Positions 1 to 10,342 of a stretch of 64,000 bases of DNA are shown one piece after another. The DNA is from Garcia nutans (taxonomy: Eukaryota; Streptophyta; Magnoliopsida; Malpighiales; Euphorbiaceae). The position numbers were made by a program, and so were the translations under genes. Under the pieces are notes generated by a model. It was not told the DNA's origin. It worked only from the letters and a program-made list of their open reading frames with translations, and did no database searches. The stretch's first letter is position 1. Every line of letters starts with the position of its first letter. Where the stretch lies: the NCBI GenBank assembly GCA_947685225.1, contig CANTUV010000024.1, positions 51,674,001 to 51,738,000 on the forward strand, written 5' to 3'.

Positions 1-7
1 TTTTAGT

Positions 8-976
8 TTGGAAACGCAAATGATTATGAAGGTGGATAAAGTGGAAGTTTTTGTCGATTCGTTGCTAGTAGTATCCCAAGTAAATGGAGAGTGGGAGTTG
101 AAAGAAGAAAACTTAAAACCATACCACCATTACTTGACCATGATGAAGAAGAATTTTAAGGAGTGTAAGTTTATATACCTATCAAGAGAGGAAAATCAGA
201 TGGCTGATGCCCTAGCCACATTGGCTTCGGTATGGGAAAATCCTGTCAGCTTATTTCTTAAGCCTCTGATTTTGACCAGTTCGTCAACTCCTTACTACGA
301 ATATGAAACAATCATGGAAATTGATACAGACCATGACGCGTGGTATGATACTATAAGACGATTTTTAGAGGAAAGGGAATACCCATCGGGGGCAACAAAG
401 AAAGAAAGAAGAGCCATATGACGGTGGTCTTTGCAATACATCACCTTTCACAGAGAGTTATATAGAAGATGGCTTGATGGGATGCATTTGAGATGCTTGA
501 GGAAGCCTGAAGTGGAGCATATCATGTCAGAAATACATGCGAGAAGTTGCGGTCCGCACATGAGTGGTTTGGCCCTAGTTAAGAAGATTATTTGACAAGG
601 TTACTTCTGGTTGACCATGGAGAGAGATTGCATAGAGTTCGTAAAGAAGTGCCAACAATGTCAGATGTATGGTAACTTGAATCACATGCCTCCTGAAGAA
701 TTTCTTTCTATGTCTTCACCCTGGCCCTTTGCCACTTGGGGTATCGACATTATAGGAGAGATAAATCCGACAACCTCAAAAGGTCACCATTTCATTGTAG
801 TAACGGTAGATTATTTTTCATAATGGGTCGAAGCCGAATCCTTCAACAAACTGGGCGCAAGTCAAATGGCTAGATTTATTGAAAAGAACCTCATATGTAG
901 ATACGGAGTCCCGCGCAGTGTGATATCAGACAATGGGGTACAGTTTCAAGGAGCAGTTAAGGATTTATTCTCGAAG
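8..976 (+). pseudogene. Tat-type Ty3 pol remnant: RNase H and integrase, first part
   Basis: This is the 3' part of a Ty3/gypsy pol gene. Positions 8-418 read as an RNase H-like domain with the FVDSLLVVSQVNGEW core and the ADALATLAS end typical of the additional archaeal-type RNase H of Tat/Ogre elements. After it comes the integrase zinc-binding region (KKCQQCQ at about 650) and the start of the core, with the first catalytic Asp in GIDIIG (about 740) and the second in ISDNG (about 930). In-frame stops near 419, 593 and 821 show the gene is dead. The frame is cut at 976 by a solo LTR and resumes at 3514 in the same frame. The 5' part lies outside the window. The Tat assignment is inferred from motifs recalled for the lineage. 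Confidence 0.85.
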
Positions 977-1124
977 TGTAATATCCTCATTCATGCCCTA
1001 AAAGTTTTGCATGTTGTTGTTGTTGTTGTTGTATTGTTGGTTTAAATTGAGAAAAGAAAAGTATAAGTGTTTTGGGAAAGAATTTAGGGTTTAGAGACAA
1101 GTTTATATGTTGTGTATATTGTGA

Positions 1125-1133
1125 TATATATAA
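1125..1133 (+). promoter_or_regulatory. Predicted LTR TATA box
   Basis: TATATATAA lies about 150 nt inside the LTR. The same word occurs at the same relative place in the related LTRs at 4736-4744 (+) and 55030-55038 (-). It is the most likely core promoter marking the end of U3. This is a position and motif inference; no transcript data are available. Confidence 0.55.
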
Positions 1134-3039
1134 CATATACATTGGTCAAAAGAGTTGGTCAAGGCAAGAGAAGATATTTTTTTTAGGGCATGTGAAATTA
1201 CCAAAATGGGCAAGAGATAACAAAGAGAATTAAGATATGAATGAGGGCATTATAGTAATTTTCCTTTGGATGGGTATTTAATGAAGTTTGACTTTGTGAT
1301 TCTTCATCATCTTTTCTTCTTTCTTTCAAGAGGTGGCCGGCTCTCCATTAGCAAAAGGGAAGGAGAAGTGTTCTTGATACTAAGATCAAATTGAAGAAGG
1401 AATTGAGAGCTTTGGTGAAAGAACTGTGGAATTTCTTCATCTAAGGTAAGTATTCTTTTGTTTCCTTTACTTATTTTGTAGTAGTGTTGAAGTTATGATT
1501 AGGGTGATTTGTGATTTGTTGGTTTGATGATTAGATATATTTGTGTTGTGTTCTCAAGTGTTGAATTGGTTTTAAGTTAAGAGTTTAAATAGGTGTTGTT
1601 GTTGGAAGTGGTGGATGTTGATTTTGAAAGATGGTGATTTTAGGGTTTTGAGATGATTTGTGTTTAAGTGTAATATTAATGTGTTATGAGGTGATTCTTA
1701 TGATGAATATGTGTTTAGAACATTGTTTATGTTCATTTGAAACATGTTGTATGGTGTAGATTGTGATTGAGTGCAATGGAAAGAGGGTTGAAGATGGTTA
1801 GGGTTTGGTTTGGGTGACACGGCCAAAAGCAAAGGAGAGACACGGCCAAGTCATGAAAGTTTTGGGCGTGTTGAATTGGTTTTGAGAGACACGGTCGTGT
1901 CTAGTACCTGTGTTCACTACTGTGAGTTTTGGTTTGAGTGACACGGCCACAAGCTTGGCCGTGTCCCATACCCGTGTTGCCTACTGTCCAATTGAGTTGA
2001 GAGACACGGCCACAAGCTTGGCGGTGTCCCTCATGTGTGCTGCCCGTGTCTCTCATATGGGTTAGGTAAGTTTTGTTTTCCTTGACCTAGTTGCAATGTT
2101 TTGGTTCTTCAAAGGTAGGTTGGTTCCTAAACCTAAGCTTAAACACTCTAAACATACTTTAAACTATGAATGAGCTAATCAAATGCATATGAAAGATCCT
2201 AAAGCTATGAATCATATAAATTGTTCTTTGCCCTAATTGCATTGTTGAGATTTAAACAAGGTTATGTTATGCATTGTGAAAGGTAATGTGTTTTATGAGT
2301 AATGTACCTTGAAATGTTATATCAAAGATGTGATATCAATGATGCTTTATGCATAATATGAATTGAAATGTGAAATGTGATACAAAGCCATTGTTATTGG
2401 CTATGATGATGATATTGAGAGAAAGAAGTCATGTTTGCCTAAATGTTGATGATAATTGGAAATGGAAATGATAATTGAATAATAAATGAATTGTGTGGCT
2501 AATGTGTTATTCTATTTTCAGAGTTTGTTGTTGGTGGCATGCCTAGTAAGTGTAACAATCTCTTGAAGTTAGGTTGGATTGAATCCTTGAAGCCTAATTG
2601 AGATGTTACCACCTTTGAAGCTAGGTTGGGTTGGTTCTTGAAGCCAAGTTGGGTTGAAGCTTAGCATGCTTTGCTCCCCTTGAAGCTTGGTTGAACCTAA
2701 TCCTTGAAGCCTAGTTGGGTATATGATATTGATAAATGTGATGATAGAACCAAAACATTAACTCTGAAAATTGAATGGCATATTAGTGTGTCTTGGGCCC
2801 ATGCTTGTCTATGGTTAATGTGAGTCATGAATGATGCTTGCCTTAGCTTATTGTTGATGATGAATGATTAAATGAATATAAATGAGGTCTATGATAAGAT
2901 GTGAAGTATGATATGCCTATATATATATATATGTTGAGTTATAAAGTGGAAAGCTATGTTATCAACTTGGCATATATGATGTTACATGCATAATATGGAT
3001 TGAGAGTTTGTACAGCATAACATTAGCATGATTATCTTA

Positions 3040-3076
3040 CTAAGCCGTTGGCTTAGCGCGATAGTGTTTAATCGCG
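3040..3076 (+). promoter_or_regulatory. Paired hairpins in Tekay LTR (solo copy)
   Basis: Stem 1 is CTAAGCC (3040-3046), loop GTT, GGCTTAG (3050-3056). Stem 2 starts at the next base: CGCGAT (3057-3062), an 8-nt loop, ATCGCG (3071-3076). CAG|G follows directly at 3077-3080. The same layout is present in other Tekay LTRs in this window and, with different bases, in the 22340-25349 LTR. The function is unknown. Position next to an acceptor-like CAG suggests a role in RNA processing. Confidence 0.7.
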
Positions 3077-3513
3077 CAGGTAATAGAGTTGATAGAGTTG
3101 ATCCCGAAAGCTCTTCGAAACCAACCGAGGGTAGACAGTGAAGAGTTGATTTTGGAGACTTAAAGATCAAAGAAAACTTGCCAATCATGTATAACTCTTT
3201 TATATTTTGTAAAGTATTGATTAAATGTACATATATGTATATTTGAAAATATGGAATTAAGTGTTTTCAAATATGTAAATATTTTATGACTTCCGCTGTG
3301 TAATAACTATATGAATGTATATATATATATATCTAATGTGTTTTATTTTAAAAGTAAATGATCTACTTTTCTATAATATATAATGATAATAGTATTGTAT
3401 CTATTTAAATGTTTTGAATGTTGAAGAAAATCGTAGCATCCCTATGTTTGGTGCACTTATGCTACATTGTTGTGGTTGTAGTGTGTGTGTGCATTGGATG
3501 TGGGGGTGTTACA

Positions 3514-4127
3514 CGAAGTACCGAATCCATCATCATAGATCCTCTCCTTATAGGCCAAAGGCTAATGGTGCAGTAGAAGCAACAAACAAGACAATTAAGC
3601 AAATTTTGTCTAAGATGACCAAGACGTACAGGGATTGGTCAGAGATGCTTCCTTTTGCTTTGTGGGGATATAGAACAAGTATGCGAACACCTACTGGAAT
3701 GACACCATTCTCTTTGGTTTATGGGATGGAAGCAGTGTTGTCAATTGAAATAGAGATCAAGTAATTAAAAGTAGTCTTGGAAGCTGAATTGCATGAAACA
3801 GAATGGGTAGTGAGCAGATACACGCAGTTAGCTTTATTAGAGGAGAGAAGGTTAAAGTCACTATATCATCATCAACTCTATCAAAGGAAGATAGCTTCGG
3901 CTTATAATAGAAGAGTTAAGATAAGAAAACTCAATGTCAGGGATTTTGTGTTGAAACAATGTAAGCCTAACGTATCTGATCCAAGAGGGAAGTTTAGGCC
4001 TAGTTTGGAAGGGCCATATGTCTTGAAACAAGTCATGAACAAGGGAGTAGTGAGGCTATCAGACATGGATGGGAATGAGTTTAGTGAGCCAATAAACATT
4101 GACAGGTTGAAGAGGTTTTATGTATAA
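3514..4127 (+). pseudogene. Tat-type Ty3 integrase, second part
   Basis: This continues the reading frame broken at 976. It contains the end of the integrase core with the third catalytic residue, Glu in GAVEATNK (about 3570), then LPFALWGYRTS and TPFSLVYGMEAV. A TAA near 3762 interrupts the frame. The C-terminal DNA-binding part continues at 3777-4124 with a GPY/F-type module (GKFRPSLEGPYVLKQV) and ends DRLKRFYV. Both parts lie in one frame, so only stop codons, not shifts, separate them here. Its partner is the remnant at 8-976. Confidence 0.85.
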
Positions 4128-4613
4128 AATAAAAAAAAGAGCTCGCTAGGTTGAAAACCCAAAAGGGCGACTTAGGCAAAAGTTAGAGCAGTCTGCTAGT
4201 TCCGAAAACCCGAATGGGCGGGCTAGGCAACAATTAGGGCTAAAAGAGAGAAAATCATCAATTAGAAAACCCGAAAGGGCTAGTGGGCAACAGGGGTAAT
4301 CTTGTGTATGCTGGCTTTATGTTTGGTTGTTCCCCAATTTAATAAAACAAAATTAATGTTAAAATTGTTCTATATGCACTATTATAAGTATTTGACTAGA
4401 TATGGATGAAATAAATAAACACAATAGTAAAATATGATGACAAATTATAAAAGGAAAAGAAACGTCTATTATTATTACTTTAATTATTTTTTCTTTCATC
4501 CTAACAATACACTTTCTGAATTGACAAATGTAAAATCTATGCCAAACGATAAGTGTAACGTGCAGGCCAGCTTTGACTCAGCCTATCCAAGTAAGCTTCA
4601 GTCAAGCAAGGCA
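4128..4613 (+). other. 3' untranslated end of the first Tat-type element
   Basis: No gene is seen. From 4140 to about 4290 there are three loosely repeated units built around 'GAAAACCC', a short spacer and 'GGGC ... GGCAA', a pattern familiar downstream of integrase in plant Tat-like elements. The rest is AT-rich. I could not fix a 3' LTR boundary. A Tekay LTR begins at 4614. Confidence 0.5.
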
Positions 4614-7155
4614 TGTAATATCCCAAAGTATACCCTAAAAGTTTTGGAGTTATTGTTGTAATTGGATTAAATGTATAAGTTTAATTGGAAAGAGAAAAGA
4701 AGTAAGAGAGAGTGTATATGTTGTCTATATGGAAATATATATAACATATACAAGTCAAAGTTAATGGTCAAAAGAATAAATAATTGATTTTAATTAATTA
4801 GTGGGAAATGGAAATCAATTAATGGAAGATGATATTTTATAATATTATATTATTTAAAAGTGCTTAGTGGAGATTTAAAGAGAAGAGTTGACTTGGTTTT
4901 GTTCCATTCATTTTGTTCTTCTTCTTTTCTTTTCCTTGGGTTGGCCGGCCATCAAAGGAGCAAGAGAGCAAGACAGAGATTTTTTTTTCCAAGCTCAAGA
5001 TTGAAGGATAAAACAAGTGATCAAGTTGGAAATTTGAGAAATTTCATTAACTTTGGTAAGTTCCCTCTTGATTCTCTTATTTTATTTGAAGTTGTGTTTG
5101 AGTTTGATGGATTGTTGTGGATAGTAGGAGTGTGTCTTATTGTTGTGTGTTTGATAATGTTGAAATTGAATCAAAGATAAGAAGTTAGGTTGGTGTTAGT
5201 GTTAGAAGTGTATGAGTTGTGTTTGTGTTAGGGTTTTGAATTGGTGATTATTGTAGATGTTGAGTTTGATTAACTATTCTTGTAGATCTTCATGATAATT
5301 GTATTTGATGAAGTTTAAAACATAGAATACATGAGTTTGGTTTGAAACAGAAGCATTTTGGATGCCACGCCCGTGGCCCTTGGCTGCCACGACCGTGGCC
5401 ATTGGAAGCCATGGCCGTGGGGGTCTTGAGCAAGGGAGGCAGAACCATTTGCTAACCCATGCCCGTGGGGGTTGGGAGGCCACGACCGTGGGGTCCTAGA
5501 GAGAGATGTTGGCTTGTAATTTATGATCTATGGATCTAGTATGAGACTAATAGGTGTATAATTGTATTGAAGATTCATGTGTATTGTTCTTTTTGAATTA
5601 GGGTGTGAAGAAGTTAAGTTGCCCTAAATCAAGTGGTGAAGAATTCTTGGAAGAGGAAGGGTATAGATTGGTGTGAGTTTTTCTTGAGGGAAGTACAAAC
5701 TACATGGTTGCATACACTTACATGATTTTGATATTTAACATACTTGGTTGTAAATATGTTAAGTAATTTATTACATAGTAAATACATTTGATCAATGTTA
5801 TGATTTGTATAATGTGAATGATATGATGAGCATTTAAAATGTATGTTAATGCAATTGGTTATGTACATTTGAATGATGAATTGATCTAATGTGAATTGAG
5901 ACATAATGAGATGTGAAGCCATTGTGGTTGGCTATAATGATTCAAATGAAATAAGTGGGGCATGTTGCCTAGATGATGATGAGAAAATGAGAATGTAATT
6001 GATAATGAAATAATAAATGAACTGTGTGGCTAATGTGTTATTCCATTTTTAGAGTTTTGTTGTTGGTGGCATGCCTAATAGTAACAATCTCTTGAAGTTA
6101 GGTTGGGCTTGATCCTTGAAGCCAAGTTGGGTTGAAGTTTAGCATGGTTAACTCCCCTTGAAGCTTTGTTGGGTCTAGTCCTTGAAGCCTAATTGAGATG
6201 TTATAACCCTTGAAGCTAGGTTGGGTTGATACTTAGCATGCTTTGTTCCCCTTGAAGCTTGGTTGAGCCTAATCCTTGAAGCCTAGTTGGGATAATGATA
6301 ATGATAAATGTGATAATTGAACCAAAATATTAACTCTGAAAGTTGAATGGCATATTAGTGTATTTTGGGCCCATGCTTGTCTTTGCTTTAATATGAACTA
6401 TGGAGTGAGATATGATGTTGTGAGATGATTATAATATATAAGTAAATTACTAAAAATGAATGTGGCTTGAGAAGCTATGTTGAGTAATGAGATTATGAAA
6501 ATACAACATGATGTGTAATCTGTTTATGGATGTGGAAATTGTGAGTATTACTTCATGAATGTTTTGATGAGTTATTGAATGATGTAAGGTTTTGAAATAT
6601 AATATTCTTATGAATTGTTTATAAAATTTGATTGTGTGACATTGGCATTGCATTGAAGCATAATATTATTGTAGTTTGTACCACTAAGCCGTTGGCTTAG
6701 CGCGATTGTGGTTCATCGCGCAGGTGACAGGGTAGAACCAGAGAGTTCAGCTAGACCGAGTTGAGTCTAGATTCTGAAGTGTCGATAGTGGGCTTAAAGA
6801 TCAGAGACAAACTGCCAAACATGTATATATTTTTATGTTTTGTAAACATGGACTTTGATGTAGTTATATATGTAAATATCACTATATTCTCCGCTGCATA
6901 TTGAAGGAACGTTTTGTCTATTATGTTCTATAAAATAATTTGAAGGTTTCGTATAATGATATTACCACTGCTTAACAAATGAACATTTTATTTATTGTGT
7001 TTTATGATATAACATAAATTTTTAAGTTTGCTTATATTATTATATAGAGGAGTGAGTTGTTTGTTTAGTAAACTGTAGCATTCCTATATTCAGTATACGT
7101 ATATTACAAATATGGTAGTATGTAGTGTGCTTATACAGAGTATAGGGGTGTTACA
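4614..7155 (+). repeat. 5' LTR, truncated Tekay element
   Basis: A 2542-bp LTR from TGTAATATCC to GGTGTTACA. Signals seen are TATA at 4736-4744, GGCCGGCC at about 4943, a GTAAGT donor-like site at 5056, a GCCACG/CCGTGG motif array at about 5362-5490, and paired hairpins at 6684-6720 followed by CAG|G. The open frames inside it, including 4860-5180, are read as chance frames of LTR sequence. Confidence 0.92.
6684..6720 (+). promoter_or_regulatory. Paired hairpins in Tekay LTR (truncated element)
   Basis: CTAAGCC (6684-6690), GTT, GGCTTAG (6694-6700), then CGCGAT (6701-6706), loop, ATCGCG (6715-6720), then CAG|G at 6721-6724. Both stems are perfect although the surrounding LTR has diverged from the solo copy. 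The second loop differs (TGTGGTTC here). Confidence 0.7.
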
Positions 7156-7162
7156 ATTGTTT

Positions 7163-7174
7163 TGGTATCAGAGC
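7163..7174 (+). promoter_or_regulatory. Primer binding site, initiator tRNA-Met type
   Basis: TGGTATCAGAGC lies 7 nt after the LTR end and complements the 3' end of plant initiator Met tRNA, the usual primer of chromoviruses. A near-perfect inverted repeat starts at its last base (7174-7199). Confidence 0.9.
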
Positions 7175-7322
7175 CTAGGTTTGAGATTCTCAACCTAGGT
7201 AAAATGTAAGAAAAAGAAATATTTTGATTTTAAAAGTTGGTTTTTAAATAAGATACATGTTTTGGTATTGGCAGTCTCTGATCTTTAATGAGGTATATTC
7301 TGCTGTGCTTACAGTATAGGTA

Positions 7323-8330
7323 GTGATGGCATCTCAGTCACGTCAGTCTGTAGAAGGTAGTGCTGAGAGTGTAGCTCCTAAAGAGGGTAGAGATGGAGCT
7401 AGGGTTGAGAGATTTAGAGAGGCACCTGCTCTTATGCCAGAGAGATCAGCTGCTGATAAGGTTCCACCGGGTTGGTTACGGCATGTGGTAGAATTGTTGA
7501 GGTGAGCTCCAGTGCAGCAGCAGCCACCACCAGCACAGCCACAAGTACCGGTGAGACATTATGATAAATTGAGGAAGTATGGGGCTGAGGATTTCTTTGG
7601 CACTATAGATCCTGCAGTAGCGGAGCAGTGGTTGGATAGAGTGCAGAGGGTATTTATCCAGTTGCAAGCCACTCCTGAAGAGAAGTTTGATTATGCTAGA
7701 TCCCTTCTGCAGAAAGATGCTTATGATTGGTGGAAGACTGTTCTACATGCTATGGATGATCCACCTACATTGTCTTATGGTGATTTTCTACGGAAGTTTG
7801 AGCAGAAATATACTCCGAGGGAGTATGAAGATGTCAAGAAGATGGAATTTCTGAATTTGAGACAAGATAATCGGATTGTGACAGAATATGAGATTAAGTA
7901 TATCCGGTTGAACCACTATGCCGGTGGGATTATTTCTGATGAGATTGATCGGTGTAGGAGATTTGAGGAGGGATTAAGGCTGTCTATTATGTGCATTGTT
8001 GCTGGTTCTCGGTACCAGAATTTTTCTCAATTGGTTGCAGCAGCTAGAAGTGTTGAGAGAGCACAGGGTATTGCAGCAACTGCTACTGAAGAGGAGACCA
8101 GAGTTAGGAGACCCCAGTTTGAGGCAGGGTCTTCGTCTATGAAGAGAGGCCGAGGAAGTTTTGTTCTGAGAGTCAGTAGGAGTCAGAGGCAGTTAGGTAG
8201 GTCAGTTCAGTATTAGAGGCAGAGACCGAGACCTACAGTTTCTGTAGAAAGTGCTCCGACTCTAGTGGTTCTGAGGTCTACTCCACCTATATGTATTCAT
8301 TGTGGTAGAACACATGAGGGTACTTGTAGA
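7323..8330 (+). pseudogene. Broken gag of truncated Tekay element
   Basis: This reads as the capsid protein of a Tekay-type Ty3 element. It begins at the ATG near 7326 (MASQSRQSVEGS) and has the retrotransposon gag domain from about 7560 to 8060 (KLRKYGAEDFFGT, AEQWLDRVQRVF, KKMEFLNLRQ). A TGA at 7503-7505 and a TAG near 8214 interrupt it. The frame then continues into the first zinc-knuckle-like part (CIHCGRTHEGTC) and stops matching at 8330, where T1 LTR sequence begins. The intact protein at 47873-52513 is the best reference in the window. Confidence 0.9.
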
Positions 8331-10257
8331 ACACAATAAAAAGAAAGCATCATTAAATTAAAATCAAAGCAATGTCCAAACAAAACAAAACAAATAAATG
8401 GACACCCATCCAAGGATGGAAACATGTCCTTACATCACATGCCTAGATAGGACACCCACCAAAAGGTAGAAACATGCCCTTTACATAAGTTCTAAAATAG
8501 TAAAGCAAATTAAATTACATGATGTTTAATTAATGAGGTACCCACCAAGTGAAAACATACCCCTTACAACTTTTGGAAGTCTAAATTAATTGAAAAAAGT
8601 AAATAATCATCCATAATAAATAAATCATTCATCAAAGCTATTAACCAAAATATAAAACAAACATCCATCCATGACAAATTAAATAAATCAAGTATTTAAA
8701 TTAAATAAATTAAAGCATAAGAAATAAATCAAAGCATATCAAGTATGGAATTGAATAAAGCAAATAAAAGTCCAATTATGGCTACTGTGACTTTTTATGG
8801 AATTAAAATAAATTAGGGTTTTATGTTTTAAAGGGTTGGTAAGACTCTTTGATTAACCAAATTAAGGTTTGAATGGTGAAATCATGAAACTAGGGTTTTA
8901 AATATCTTAAAATACTCTAATTTGTGATTTTTGGTTATTGAATTTTAAGCTACTGTGTGATTTTTGAGTTTTTATGTTTTGTGTTTTTTTATGTTTTAAA
9001 AGGATTAGGGTTCATAAAAATTAGGGTTTAAGGTTTTAAAAGGATTAAGGTTCATTATTTTAGGTTTAAAAATTGAATTTTGGATTTTAGGGTTTTAGAA
9101 TTTAGGTCACGGATGATGAATAATTTTTAGGGTTTTAGAAATCAATTTGATATTTTATGAAGTTTTATGAATTTAAACAAATGGATTGAAGTTTTTATAA
9201 GTAGAAAAGATGTTTTTTAAGGCTTTTTGAATGAAATAGAACCTACTTTAAAATCTTAAAAGAAACAGAATTTGATTTTGGTTTTGTTGAAAAATATGTT
9301 CAATTAGAGTTTTAAGATTTTTAAGAAGAAAAAATAACAATTTTAAGTCTTTTTAGAAAAGAAGGTCACGTTTTAGTGTTTTAACTTTGGAAAACTAAAT
9401 TAAAGTTCTAAGATTTTAACTTTTGAAAAACACAAAAAACCCTAATTTAGCTACTGTGTAAAAAATTAGAATTTAGAATTTCATACCTTCTTTTGTAAGT
9501 TGCTCCAAAAATAATTCTTCTTGGATGAACTAGCTCCAAAGATAAGCCTTTGTTGCCTTTGAATTGCTTAATTCGTGCTGCTACTCCCTTAAAAATCAAT
9601 TGAATTGAATTATTGCTTTTCCTTCCTTGATTTGGTTTCCAATCCCAAGCTCCCTATGAAAATTTTTCCTCCCCTTTTTTAATTGTCTTTGGTCCTTATT
9701 TATAGTGGTTTAAGGTTATTTATTCCTAATTAATTAAGATAAGTAATATTAATAAAAAAAAGAAATTAAAACCTAATTGGATTAGGTTTCAAAAAAATTG
9801 CGTTGAAAAATTTTGCGCTGGCAAAAACTGTGGCAGCTGGGCCCGTGGCTGGGGCCAATGGGCGTGCCAGCCCGCAGCCACCCACAGGAAATTACTGCGG
9901 GAAGTTATTTCACCCGCAGGAATTTCCTGTAGGTGAAATAACTCGCCCGTAGGAAATTCCTGAGGGCGAAACGCCAGCAGGCCTGCGGGTGAACTACTAC
10001 TGGCCTGATGGGCCCGCGCGACCACTTTTCGCTGCCGATTTTTTTTTTCGACTTCGATTTTATTTTTATTTTTATTTTTATTTTTATTTTTATTTTTTAT
10101 TTTTTAATTGTTTATTTTCATTTTTTATTCATAAAAATTAGATACTAAGGTAAAAATTATTTAATTAAAATTATTTTGGACCAATTAGACAAGAAAAATC
10201 ATTTTGGGCTAAATAAAACATATTAGATCGGATTGGGTAAAAAATTAAGGGTCTACA
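8331..10257 (-). repeat. 3' LTR of T1, truncated
   Basis: This aligns along its length to 28446-30302 (5' LTR). It starts TGTAGACCC (minus strand, at 10257) and lacks the last about 320 bp of the LTR, which would lie below 8331. It is AT-rich, with many AAACCCTAA-like words. A GC-rich segment at about 9840-10020 is longer than in the 5' LTR and holds a strong hairpin (9903-9943). Confidence 0.9.
9903..9943. repeat. Strong hairpin in T1 3' LTR
   Basis: AGTTATTTCACC (9903-9914) pairs with GGTGAAATAACT (9932-9943). Inside the loop CAGGAA (9917-9922) pairs with TTCCTG (9924-9929). The equivalent part of the 5' LTR (about 30000-30080) lacks this outer stem, so the segment changed after insertion or differs between LTRs. 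Confidence 0.8.
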
Positions 10258-10272
10258 GTTTGCCCCTGCTTG
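10258..10272 (-). promoter_or_regulatory. Polypurine tract of T1
   Basis: On the minus strand CAAGCAGGGGCAAAC directly precedes TGTAGACCC of the 3' LTR. T2 has CAAGCAGGAGGCAAAT at the same place (32370-32385). This is the expected plus-strand primer site. Confidence 0.75.
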
Positions 10273-10342
10273 AATAATCTGAAACCTTAGTGAAAGAGAG
10301 TGAAAAGCAAAAAGACTTAATTTTTGAAATGGCAACTTGTTT

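Larger units (their letters stand above)
977..3513 (+). mobile_element. Solo LTR of a Tekay-type chromovirus
   Basis: A 2537-bp LTR that begins TGTAATATCC and ends GTGTTACA. It is flanked by the 5-bp direct repeat CGAAG (972-976 and 3514-3518), so it is an insertion followed by LTR-LTR recombination. It closely matches, in the opposite orientation, the LTRs of the intact element at 45310-55192. It contains a TATA box at 1125-1133, a GTAAGT donor-like site at 1446, arrays of the GGCC-centred inverted motif at about 1818-2055, and the paired hairpins at 3040-3076. No internal element sequence remains. The host is the integrase of an older Ty3 element. Confidence 0.95.
4614..8330 (+). mobile_element. 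Truncated Tekay-type chromovirus (5' LTR to gag)
   Basis: This holds a full 5' LTR, a primer binding site and most of gag, in the usual order. The 3' boundary at 8330/8331 is an abrupt switch to the LTR of element T1 in mid-gag. Protease, reverse transcriptase, integrase and the 3' LTR are absent, so no target duplication can be tested. The 5 bp before the LTR are AGGCA. Gag is clearly related to that of the intact element at 45310-55192, but the LTR is more divergent. Confidence 0.9.

Noticed and set aside
4860..5180. 106-residue frame starting inside a Tekay LTR
   Set aside because: It lies in the LTR leader, is not kept in the related LTRs at 977-3513 and 45310-47826, and is crossed by the donor-like site.
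7163..7174. tRNA-like matches (also at 19201, 28106, 52659, 59083)
   Set aside because: They are primer binding sites that complement tRNA 3' ends; no cloverleaf could be drawn around them.
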